Assembly: GCF_000327385.1 (NCBI RefSeq)
Contig: NW_008710049.1
Location: forward strand, 4,227,403 to 4,291,402
Length of the DNA: 64,000 bases
DNA from: Lottia gigantea
Taxonomy: Eukaryota > Mollusca > Gastropoda > Lottiidae
Direction: 5' to 3'
Made by a program: the position numbers and the translations under genes. The notes beneath the pieces are model-generated. The model saw only the letters and a list, made by a program, of their open reading frames with translations. It did not search any database and was not told the DNA's origin. Each line of letters opens with the position of its first letter. The first letter of the stretch is position 1. Below, in pieces: positions 11,908 through 22,132 of the stretch.

Positions 11908-14865
11908 ATGATGACAGACTTATCTGTACCAAATACTTTCATTGAACAAGCTGATAACACAATTCCTGTTGACCTATCTCTCACAGCTGAAAACTTAGAA
12001 ATGGGCGATTGGTATACGTACTTGTATATGGAACAAGAAGCACATAAGTTGGCACATCAGGACTATCACGTGGCACTTAATACTCAATGCGTTGTGTGTC
12101 ATTCCCTTTTCTCCACAAAGACGATTGCAAGAGAACATTTTGATGATCATCACGGAGGACAATTATTTGAATGTCGTTTCTGTCGCTTGACTTTTGTCCT
12201 GGAATGTAACCTTCAGCAACATAATGAATTGCATCATAGTATCAAGCTCAACAATTGTTCTGGGATTCTTCCTGAAAAAGGCTTAAAGGCTTCACCGCTA
12301 GAGGAAATTGTGGAAAGTCTCATTGACGATGCAGTAGATACCACTTTAAAGCGAAATAATGGAATTTTAAATCAAAAGGGAATGTCTTTAGAAGAAATTG
12401 ATTGTAATAATAATTGTGTAAACGAAATGGAATTTAACGTTACAGTTACGAATGAACAAATGAATGCTTCAGAAACCACCCGCGGCAACGAAGATCGAGC
12501 CCCAAATGATCAATGTGAAAATGAACCAGTCATTTCAACCGTTGTAACAGAGGAAAGAGAATTAAAATTTAAGGAGAACCAACTAAAAATGGCAGGAAAA
12601 GAATCTAAACATTGTGGGAATATTCACTACAGAAGTCTTTACATTCAAAGACACAGTAAAAATCTCAAAAAACTTAAAGATGTCATACTGAAACGTTCTT
12701 CAGCTGAGAGAAGGGATACTATATCTATAGGCTTGCAAGGGGAGAATGGCAAAACTGGTAAGAATACCCAAAACACAAATGTGGCTCAAACTGGAATCAA
12801 GGAAACGATTCTCGAAAGCATTAAAACAACTGATCGTAATGCCAATAAACTCGAACAAGACGAAAGGGGGACAGAACCATCAACTTTTGGGAGTAGATCT
12901 GTAGCTACTATTGAAGTAGGAATCAAATCCCAAAAGACTCCCAATGATGACAAGATCCTAACAAAGAAACAGATAGAAAACGAACACCCCGAGAACAAAA
13001 AAGAGAATGTGACTGTAGAAAGCACGCCTTCCCCAGAAACTATAAGTGCAGATGCTTTTGTAAGACAGGGTACCAAAGGACCCCTTGACAAAGACATGGT
13101 CAAAGACTCAACAGTTTCAAGAGAGTCTAATTCTGAAGATGGTCGACTATGGTGTATACACTGTAATATCTCATTCAAGACTACCCAAACCTTGCGAAAA
13201 CATACTTTATATTCCTTATTTCACAAAATGAACACAAACGAAGAACCTTTGGAAAGAGAAATCTGCTACGACTGTGCATCAACATTTGCCAACAAGAAGA
13301 ATCTTCTTAAGCACAAACGACTCACATGTTACTTCCGAAATAAAAATCGGGAAACATCTCACCAAATCCATTTACCCGAGGTATGTGATGTTGACAGGAA
13401 TGTCCATTTTACTGAGACTCCAGAGAAACCAACATCAGACACAAAAACCTCAGCGTGGAAGCTTATAGAGATGAATAAAATTAAGGATGAACCTTGTAAA
13501 AGGAATAAGAGACAGAACAATACTTCTGTTCAGCCTACCAATTCGGTGGAGAATCTTGCCAAATGGGACAAGAATCCACCCTGTGGGAAAAACAGTGACC
13601 ATGATAATACTCATATTCAAAACAATGATCGAACGGCAAAGAATATCGTAGATTATATTCCAAAAGCTAATGTAACTGAAGGTCAAGTTTCTGGATCTAA
13701 ACCATCACATGAAACGCTTCACGATTCATTATTAATTGGTCAGTCTGTTATCATGATAGAAGATCGTAAGCAAACAGTCCAAAATCATATAGGCCTACCT
13801 ACAGAAGCTGTACCCGAATATTATGAAAAGGGAGTTATGGACTTCAACGCAGACACAACAATCGAACCTGGAACAAGTTCCTTTGACGATTCGACAATAA
13901 CATTGGATTCAAACCTTTCAATTAAACTTTCAGGTATTGCAGGCCAGACGAAAACCACCAACAAGAAACAGAAGTACACTCCAACAGCGTGTGACGGTTG
14001 TGGTTCAACATTTTCTTCGCGCAAAAGTTGTAAAAGACATATTTTGAACAGTTGTCCGTTCTATAGAAGAGTAAGAAAACTAAACCCCGAAAACAATGAG
14101 CAAGTTATCAAAATAGTAGACCCAAGAAAATCAACGAAGCGTCCCTCCTGTGGTATAGCATCAGCCTCAGCGGAGAAGATGCCAAAGTTGCAGATAACTT
14201 GCAAAGATTGTGGGAAACGGTTTTCTCACAAAAGCAAATACCGAAAGCACGCAAGAAAACACAGAGACCTTCCTAAGCTCCTATCAGAGTTTTCAAAAGA
14301 AGCTAGTCTTGCAAATATGCCCTCAATAAAAGGGCATGATACATTGGTGACGAAACAAAACGATTCTTGCAATAAAGCGTCTGTTATCCTCAAAAAAATC
14401 TTTCAATGCTCCAAATGCTGTCGATATTTTCTTACAGAATATGCATTGAAAATACACTGGGAGAGATTTTGCTGCAGCAACAAGATCCATTGTCCTGCTT
14501 CGACTCCATCATTCATTGTGCCCAAAAATGCCAACAGTTTATTTGAATATAGTAAATTTCATGTTACGGTCAAGTGCTGCATTTGTTTGAAGTTATTTGC
14601 AACTAGAACGGAGTGCTATCGACATTTGTCAACTACCCATAGATTGAGTAGAAGGAAGGCGATTGCGTTAGAAAGAGAGTACCTCGGGCAACAAATTCGG
14701 CTTAATTACGATCTCATGATGAACAAGAAAAGGAGCAGTGTATCGGGTGCCAATATCATTCCAGCTGTAAATTTGGGCCTGCGTTGGAAATTGGAGGCAA
14801 TTGATTTCTCAGATGCTGCTCTCGGGATTAATCCATATAATCTCAATCGTCAAGGTTTAGTTTAG
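11908..14865 (+). CDS. C2H2 zinc-finger protein, about 985 residues, single coding exon
   Basis: One uninterrupted frame ends at TAG (14865). I start it at the ATG at 11908 because TTTGTTTTCAG (AG 11905-11906) immediately before is a good splice acceptor. Joined to the donor at 11562, it gives an in-frame TGA just upstream. A longer reading from 11824 would need intron-like sequence to be translated. About eight C2H2 or C2HC fingers are spread out rather than arrayed: CVVC...H/H (around residue 66), FECRFC, LWCIHC, ICYDC (His/Cys ending), ACDGCG (His/Cys ending), CKDCGKRFSHKSKYRKHARKH, QCSKC and VKCCIC near the C terminus. Long Ser/Thr/Glu/Lys-rich linkers separate them. Sparse fingers and acidic linkers suggest a nuclear DNA-binding regulator, but the orthologue is not recognised and no target can be named. 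Confidence 0.85.
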   Translation: MMTDLSVPNTFIEQADNTIPVDLSLTAENLEMGDWYTYLYMEQEAHKLAHQDYHVALNTQCVVCHSLFSTKTIAREHFDDHHGGQLFECRFCRLTFVLECNLQQHNELHHSIKLNNCSGILPEKGLKASPLEEIVESLIDDAVDTTLKRNNGILNQKGMSLEEIDCNNNCVNEMEFNVTVTNEQMNASETTRGNEDRAPNDQCENEPVISTVVTEERELKFKENQLKMAGKESKHCGNIHYRSLYIQRHSKNLKKLKDVILKRSSAERRDTISIGLQGENGKTGKNTQNTNVAQTGIKETILESIKTTDRNANKLEQDERGTEPSTFGSRSVATIEVGIKSQKTPNDDKILTKKQIENEHPENKKENVTVESTPSPETISADAFVRQGTKGPLDKDMVKDSTVSRESNSEDGRLWCIHCNISFKTTQTLRKHTLYSLFHKMNTNEEPLEREICYDCASTFANKKNLLKHKRLTCYFRNKNRETSHQIHLPEVCDVDRNVHFTETPEKPTSDTKTSAWKLIEMNKIKDEPCKRNKRQNNTSVQPTNSVENLAKWDKNPPCGKNSDHDNTHIQNNDRTAKNIVDYIPKANVTEGQVSGSKPSHETLHDSLLIGQSVIMIEDRKQTVQNHIGLPTEAVPEYYEKGVMDFNADTTIEPGTSSFDDSTITLDSNLSIKLSGIAGQTKTTNKKQKYTPTACDGCGSTFSSRKSCKRHILNSCPFYRRVRKLNPENNEQVIKIVDPRKSTKRPSCGIASASAEKMPKLQITCKDCGKRFSHKSKYRKHARKHRDLPKLLSEFSKEASLANMPSIKGHDTLVTKQNDSCNKASVILKKIFQCSKCCRYFLTEYALKIHWERFCCSNKIHCPASTPSFIVPKNANSLFEYSKFHVTVKCCICLKLFATRTECYRHLSTTHRLSRRKAIALEREYLGQQIRLNYDLMMNKKRSSVSGANIIPAVNLGLRWKLEAIDFSDAALGINPYNLNRQGLV

Positions 14866-15307
14866 ATTACATAATATATAGATTCGTCTAATCTGAAAGC
14901 TACCACTGCTTGTATCATTTTAGCAGGTTTTCGTCAATGACTACAGATAACTAGATCACAGCTGTATTATGATCTATATGTGAGCATTTGAAATGATCGG
15001 AAATGAACACGTGTTACTATTTATGTGGATTGTGGAAATGACTAAGAGAAATTTTTTAAACGTGGAAAATCCTTGTTGCAGATCAGATTCGTAGAAATCT
15101 TGAAAAAGAAGCCACATTCAACAAGTTTACGTAGCAAATAGGCTATATTACAATATATTCAATTATTTTATTCCTATATTTTTGGTTATTATGAAAGCCT
15201 TTAAAAAAAAATTGCCATTGGCATAATTTTTGTTTTGTTGCAAAGTTTGTTTTAATGTGTACGAATTTGTTGATAATTTATGTTGTGTTATCTTATTTAG
15301 TGATTAT

Positions 15308-15313
15308 ATTAAA
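15308..15313 (+). terminator. Possible poly(A) signal of the zinc-finger gene
   Basis: ATTAAA lies about 440 bp after the stop codon, in AT-rich sequence. It is the variant hexamer and no AATAAA was seen nearby, so the call is tentative. Confidence 0.3.
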
Positions 15314-15399
15314 TTATTTATTGAAACACCAACATGTTCAGTGCAGATCAACACATTGGCAATATAGTCCTGAGTGGCGTAGCAGAGTATTCATTGGAA

Positions 15400-15425
15400 G
15401 GGGGGGGGGGGCTAGGCCTAGCCGC
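15400..15425. other. G12 run followed by a 14-bp perfect palindrome
   Basis: Twelve consecutive G (15400-15411) run into GGCTAGGCCTAGCC, which equals its own reverse complement. It lies about 300 bp upstream of the NDUFAF4 start codon and just after the zinc-finger gene. It may be structured DNA or assembly-sensitive; the function is unknown. Confidence 0.5.
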
Positions 15426-15711
15426 GTTGGAGGGTCAGGGAAAATTTGGAAGGCGGAGAATGCATCTAACGCGATATAGGTAGTGAAAGTAGAATAATTT
15501 TTCATTAATATGGTTACAAATTTCTATATAAAACTCTATGGTTCCGTCCTATCTCTTCTGAATCAGAAGTTAGGGAAATTAGGCTGATCAGTTTGCTTAA
15601 AGAACGTCTTGTTAATCGCGTCTAATGGGGAGAGTTGTCTACCTTATCTCAAGGTGAAGCATGGACGTTATATGTTGTCATTGATTATGTAAAAAGTGAA
15701 TTTACTTCATC

Positions 15712-17678
15712 ATGGGGATATTGTGGTCCAAAACGTCTAAGGGGTTGAAGAATGTCAACGCTTACCACCGAGCACATAAGGTTGTAAATCAAGAAAAACC
15801 GAAAATTGCACCAAGACATCCCAGAACTAAGAAACTGTTAGAAGAGTTTGCAACAGGTTTGTTTTTTGGTTTGGTCGACTCCGACACTTCACAATCACAT
15901 TCACATACATAATTATATTTCATTTAATGTGTAATTGGAATAAGAAAAGACATACTTGTTAATTATAGTCTAAGCAGAAAGGTGAACATTTACTCTCCGA
16001 CTACAATGTTTTGGCGATCTTTTCTGTAACAATTGAAAAATCAATTGTAAAATACTATTGAGACTTGCACTTAGTAGAGTCTTTGATTGTCTTTTGGTTG
16101 ATGAAAATGTTAACCCTAGGAGAAGTTCTTATTTGTAAACATGATATTAGGGAGGGAAGAGTAAAAATAAAATGTAATGTAAAATCAATGAACCTAAATT
16201 TCTATGAACCTGAGACATTCTAACTAAGACAAATTATGTACAGTGGAAAGTGTTATTTTGAAAATGTATGAAATAAGAAAAAATATTTCATTTCATAAGT
16301 TCAATTTAGTGAGTTCAGTTTAGTTTATAGTAGTTAAAAACTATCCTTGACTCTTTCAAGTATTCTTTTTGGAACTGTGCATATCACAGCACAAGCACCT
16401 GGTTCTTTAACATAACAATGATTTTATAATAGTAGTATTATGTTTATAAATTTCAGAAAACCCTCAGATTTTAAATGACCAGCAGGTAAAAAATGTTGGT
16501 TTATTGGAGAAGTTAAAAGATGTAAAGGTTGATTCATATGGCCCACCTGCTGAGGTACCGTAAATTTTTCTGAATAGATAACCTTTTTTCTATAATAGAA
16601 ATAGACAACAGGATAAGAATGTTGTTACTCAAATAGCCTGCTTTGGTGAGCCTGCTTTGGTGTCTGCAGACTCTTGCATGAGACTTAGTACTTGGGCTGG
16701 GTATCCATTACCAAATTGTGATTGATTAAAGAAATTGAGAAACCCTGTAAATACTAAATCAAAAACATGCCAGATTCTTAATTTCATGGGTTATTCTTGC
16801 TTTGATTGGTTAATATAGTTTACTGTGGGTAAGACATGTGCTGAAGGGAACTTCTGTTGAAGAGATTACTACTTGTTAACTGTGAAGAAACAAGTGATTA
16901 TGAAATTTGATAATCAACAATCGAAATTATAAATTCATAGCAATGATAATCGATTTTTTGATTATTTTACCCTGCCCTACTTAGTACCTACTGAAGTTTG
17001 ATATAGTAGTACGTAGTCTCAGGGCAGAGAAAGTTAAAAGCACTCATCCACAATGTTTCATATATGCTAAAGTCACAAGTTCCTCACAAGTTATGAAGTG
17101 GTTTAAATTTACTTTTACCAGCTGCTAGAGTTCAGGATTTTGTATTCACTTTACTGAACTTGTCTGCAATATGAGACAATATCTGTTAACGAATGTTAAC
17201 TTGTCATCTACAACCACCCTGTATTATAAAATATGTTTCACAAGTTTTACATGTTTTTCAATTGCTGTACATTTCATTTCAGATCAAATCGGCTCGAAAA
17301 TTACCTGAAACTAGAAGTGCACTAAAAGATTATGAATATGGCATAAGAGAACCGGATAAAATTCCTGAAGGAAAAGTTACTTTAAGACTAGTGCATAAAA
17401 TGCTCATTGCTTACCAAGTATCCCCAGATGAACAAACTATTTCGAAACTTTCCAAAGAATATAAATTGGATGAGAAAACTTTACAGCAAGTTTTGGTTCA
17501 TTTTAAGGCAATGAATTTACATATACCTGCAAAGTATTTAGAAAAGGACCCCAAAATGTTGGAAGCTTTTAATCAAGGGAATGTTTTACCATTAGACAAG
17601 TCAGACTCTGTTTCAGAACGTTTGAAACTGACACAAAATATGAACCGAGAGATCTCAAACGATCAAAATACTAAGTGA
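15712..17678 (+). CDS. NDUFAF4: NDUFAF4, mitochondrial complex I assembly factor 4 (3 exons)
   Basis: The exons are 15712-15856, 16457-16554 and 17283-17678. All borders are GT/AG, the junctions are phase 1 and phase 0, and the protein has 212 residues (human about 175). The identity rests on PKIAPRHPRTKKLLEE (human PSVAPRHPSTNSLLRE), LKDVKVDSYGPP (human LKDVYVDSKDPV), the IPEGKVTLR block (human IPKGKISIV) and a helical C-terminal part ending in a charged tail. The family acts at the inner mitochondrial membrane in early assembly of NADH:ubiquinone oxidoreductase, together with NDUFAF3. The N terminus MGILWS fits the Gly2/Ser6 pattern for N-myristoylation, which is an inference. It follows the zinc-finger gene on the same strand by about 850 bp, so its promoter lies in that gap. 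Confidence 0.93.
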
Positions 17679-18175
17679 TATAGATCTATTTAGGTTTATA
17701 AAGTGCATTTATTTGGATTGTGTGATATATGTTCTTTTGTGAACCAAGAAAAAATTGAATAGTGAAAAAGGAATCCTAACATTAGCTAAACTGGATCCCT
17801 GTATCACTTAATGCTCCAGGGTAAAGCTTTACATTGAATGGCAAACAGTTTTAAGCATCTGAAAAAAAAAACACAAAAATCTACAAACTGATAAAATCAT
17901 GCTCACATGCTGCCAATATCATTCATTCTGATGTTACAAATGCAGATAGTAGACTGTCTTAATATAATAATGATAGTGATATAACAGTGCAAGGCAAAGT
18001 CTTTTACTGTATCAACAAATTTGGTATCAAAATCATAAACGGGTGTTTATTGCATGTCAAATTTCTTTCTAGTTTTGGATCCTTTATCATAGAAAAGGGA
18101 AGGATTCTAATTTTGTGGTGTGGAAGTATATGCAAATATGACAAAACCTTTACAAATGTAATGCATTTTATGTAT

Positions 18176-18181
18176 AATAAA
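18176..18181 (+). terminator. Poly(A) signal, NDUFAF4
   Basis: AATAAA lies about 500 bp past the stop codon and is followed by TG-rich sequence (GATTTGTGTAGATGTC). It is the first canonical hexamer downstream and would give a 3' UTR of about 0.5 kb. Confidence 0.55.
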
Positions 18182-19927
18182 TTTGAAAATATATTTTATG
18201 ATGTACATTTCATTAAGATTTGTGTAGATGTCAGACTGTAGTTCTATCTATGGGAGCCAGTTTATATCATGATGCTTGGTTACATTGAATAACGGTTCAT
18301 CGTTGATAACTTCTTATGGAAGTGGGCATAAAAAAGCGTTTTATTCGTCACTATTCCAATCTATCTGGCTGTAAATGGGTACAGAAATACCAGTACCCAA
18401 CAGTTAGCTGAGGACCAGGTGGTATCTGACCCAATTGGCTGTCCCAATTGTTCAGGCACCTAATATCCTGTATCACAGCCATTCATTAAAATATGAACAA
18501 TGGATATTTTTTCAGTTTCAGCACTTCTGGACAGCTAAACACTGCAAAGATTGAGATATGTTTTATATTTTTATTCTTCATTAAGTGATATATCTTATAC
18601 ATCTGACGTTACTGGCTACCTCTCAATTTATTAACCAATCACAGAAGCCCTTTTCTGTTGTTTCAATGTCCTGATTCTAATACTGAACATTTTAAATCCC
18701 TAAATAGTCTAGAGTTCAAAGGTCAGGTTCAAAATACCTTTTATAAATTCACTGTACTTTGCTTTCAGAATTTAGGATGAATTAATTGCATATCTTAAGC
18801 TTTTCCATATTTGAAATTCCAATATTCTAACAAATCCATCACCTTAATCTAGAAGCTGCTCAAATTTTTGCCTTCACCAATAATTGAATTCCACTAATGT
18901 AATTTCAAGCCTGACCTATGAAATAAAATATCCTAGAGAACAATATATATATATATAATAGAAGAAATAGTGAGAGATTAAATGAATATAGCTAGATCTA
19001 GGTATGCATAATACTGGTGTATATCTTCTTAGTTTATTGACTCAATCTAGACTTGCTGGAGACATTTCCTGAAAATTATTGGGTAAATATCATGCAGAAC
19101 ATTAAATCTTGGAAAACTGGAAACTTAAATAAAATCTGATCAAGATCTAGTTCCAAAATTTAGTCTATATCTCCAGCTTTTGACTTTATTTTACTTTTTG
19201 CTCATCATCAAATGTTGGAAATTTAATCTCAGCAATTTCCCAGATCATCACTGCATTGCACATAAACTTTACAAATATACACCAATACAGTATAATTTTT
19301 AATCAAGATTATTTTTGATTCTTGCTACCTCTATTCACAGAAACAGATTTTAACAATAATAAGCACTTTCATCATGCAATTATGACAAATATTTTACTAT
19401 ATACACTTTTATACACAATTCATCTTATTACCAGAAAAACCTGCCAAAATTTACCACATATTCTTAATTCTTCAAGACGTTTCTTTTTTATTTGGCATGT
19501 TCAGTTGTTTAAATGAAGAATTGTTGAAGGTTCAACTTTCAGAGCTGTAACTTAATCAAATCTGATGATTATTCTTTGCCATTTTCATAATTTCATAAAT
19601 TTTTACCTTTTTATGGGACATGAGGGCAATTACACACAGTTGAATTTCCTTAGCCAGCCCTTAAACCAATTTATCATATCAGAAAAGAAGTTATCATTCT
19701 ATTGTTGAGAAGCCTGATGTAAATTTCTCTCGTGTAATTACCCTCTACTAATACCAGATTAAGATCAAATATAATCAATGAGTTTAATATGTAGTTTGGA
19801 ATGTCGGTTGATGAGATTATGAGTTGATATTCTGTCTGAGAGATATTTAGCAATAAACATCAGAACTATCACGTTTTAAGAAGATCCTATGACTATTATT
19901 TCACAATAAATTCAACAAAGTTTTATA

Positions 19928-20190
19928 TAAAGGGACAGATTTGCCATTTTCCGAGGTGATTTGGGTCTTGAATATATGTAAATAGACTTCAGAAGTACTA
20001 TAACTTTCTATTTCTGTAGAAAAGAGTTGTCTTTTTAACTTTCAAATGCGGACAATTCTGTACACACATGGATTTAAAGGTTTAAATGGTGAGCTGTGGA
20101 CACTATTATTGATTAGTTTAGCTCAAAAAAATTCTGTTTCTGACTGTAAAGTAAGATTGGTCTTACGGAGAGCAAAGCTGTCCCTTTAAG
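19928..20190 (+). mobile_element. MITE, best-preserved copy of the local family
   Basis: The ends are an inverted repeat: TAAAGGGACAG at the left and CTGTCCCTTTA at the right, each followed inward by a TTTGC-like motif. The element is about 263 bp and non-coding. The inner core shared with all local relatives runs from TGCGGACAATTCTG through ACACATGGATTTAAAGG to GGTGAGCTGTGGACACTATT. The target duplication is not clear; a TA or TTAA target is possible. Confidence 0.7.
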
Positions 20191-20480
20191 TATTTTTTTT
20201 ATATATATGAAATTGCAACTTTTGACTTGCTACATCTATAATAATGAGTTGTCGAATCTTGTCAAAACAGCTAGAGAAATAGAAATGTCACATAAAACAA
20301 TTTTGAATCAAAGACTAAAGAGTCATATAATAAGTCAATGTTAAGTAAATCTTGTAATGTGTTATATATATATCATGGAAAATCAATTTGCATAGAGACC
20401 AAAAATTCATTGATTGATCAAATAATAAAGATACAATAATCAGCTGTATAATGATGTAAATCAAAACAAAAATTTGATAT

Positions 20481-20486
20481 TTTATT
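20481..20486 (-). terminator. Candidate poly(A) signal, PICALM
   Basis: TTTATT on the plus strand reads AATAAA on the minus strand, about 1.65 kb beyond the PICALM stop codon. No closer canonical hexamer was found. A shorter 3' UTR using a variant signal is possible. Confidence 0.35.
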
Positions 20487-22132
20487 AAGTAATATTTTTT
20501 GAAGAAGCAACAGTTTCAAGGCTATTTATAAAATGTTTTTTTTTAGGATTATAACTTTTCAACAAGAATTAGAAGTAAGTTAAACCCTGTGTCAGTGCAT
20601 TACATTAAAATCCAAATGTTACTAAATCACTCTATTAAAAGTATTTCTTGTCACCACCTAACATCATAGAACAATACACTAATCTGACTAAATTACTTCA
20701 CACTAATTTCTTAATTCATTATCAATATACTCCTTTATGTTCAAAATGAGCTAAACTAGCCAAAATGCTACATAAGTTGTGGCCTACAGATATAGTAGAA
20801 AGTGAATTAGCAGTATTTATCCCTATTGAAAGTGAATGTTGAATATACCCCTATACTCTTGTTTCTAACACAAATAATAATAATAATAGCTTATATATTA
20901 CAATAAGTACAAGTATTCATGATCTATTTACAAATTACACATTATTTCATGTAAAGGGATATCTTTTAGGACAACACACTAGGACTTTGATTCATATTTT
21001 CTCACTATATAAACTTTGTAGTCTATTTTCTCATATATGTCAGTTACATCTAACTTTGATTCTTTGTAAAAATTGGACCCATTAACTGTCCTCAGACAAG
21101 AGTCTACAAGTAGTAACCTGGCAACCATGATATTCATATGCAAATGATATGCAAATTAAGGATTCAAACAAAAACTTTTGGCATTATTTTCCAGCAAGTA
21201 TTTCAAAATTTGATTCATAATTATAGCAATGTACATGCAGTTTACATATTCACATGTTAGGTTTACATTTTTTTTAATCCATCTCACAATTAGTACTTCT
21301 TGTGTCTATAAGAACAGATATAGTCATTACATATGCGCATATATTAACATAAATTATATTAATGTGAGAGAGCTGTGATAATATACTATTGTTACTATCT
21401 ACACAATGGATCCAAAGGATGTTAACAAAATGTGCAAGATATATAATACAACTTAACAAGTGAATAGATTATAGGAATAATAATTCAAATTGCATCCCAA
21501 CTTTATAATGTGATTATAATTCAAATTTCTCGTAAACCTAATCATTGGTGGAATTTTAACCAAACAGTGTGTAGGATTTTGTATTTTGAATTCTTCTCTT
21601 GGTCTGCTTCTTCGTGTAGTTCAGCAGAATAACATAACATTGATGAATTTCTGAAAAGATCCAGATATTAAAATATTATGTTAGAGTTCAAAATACATTC
21701 TCTTAAAACATTCCCTGACTTCCTAGGCAAAAGGTGCCAATTGATTTGTCACAGATTCCCTATAAATAAAATAATGTTTTTTTGGTAGCTTCATATATCT
21801 ACGCCAAGAGATAGCTATCACTTCTAACATGGAGTATAAGACAGTTTGATTAAAAAACATACTACATTTTCTTTGCTAGGCTCTTAAGGGATGTAGTTTG
21901 CTATATCAGATAGTTTAAGATATTTTAATTAATTGAAGATGTAGGCAATAAATTCTTAAAGAAATGAATGCAAGAAACCATGAAAGTTCCATGCTAAGAA
22001 CATCAAAGAAAGGCAATAAATTAATTATCTATATATGAACTTTGGCTTTTAACATGGTGAAAATTGTCAATAAATAGCGACCCAAATGAAAGAGTCAATT
22101 ATATATATATTCACCTATTTCAATAGCTTTCC

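Larger units (their letters stand above)
18182..22132. other. Convergent intergenic region NDUFAF4 / PICALM, no gene seen
   Basis: The two flanking genes point toward each other. The region contains an intact MITE copy (19928-20190), a short (TA)n run at 18942-18957, and a small hairpin at 18377-18400 (TGGGTAC ... GTACCCA). The right part is presumably PICALM 3' UTR. The short open frames are AT-rich and unsupported. Confidence 0.55.

Noticed and set aside
12786-13178. 130-codon minus-strand open frame
   Set aside because: It is the antisense shadow of the zinc-finger coding sequence.
18360-18500. Segment sharing AATAT(C/T)CTGTATCA with about 45170-45184
   Set aside because: The shared word is short and the flanks do not align, so a common repeat family cannot be claimed.
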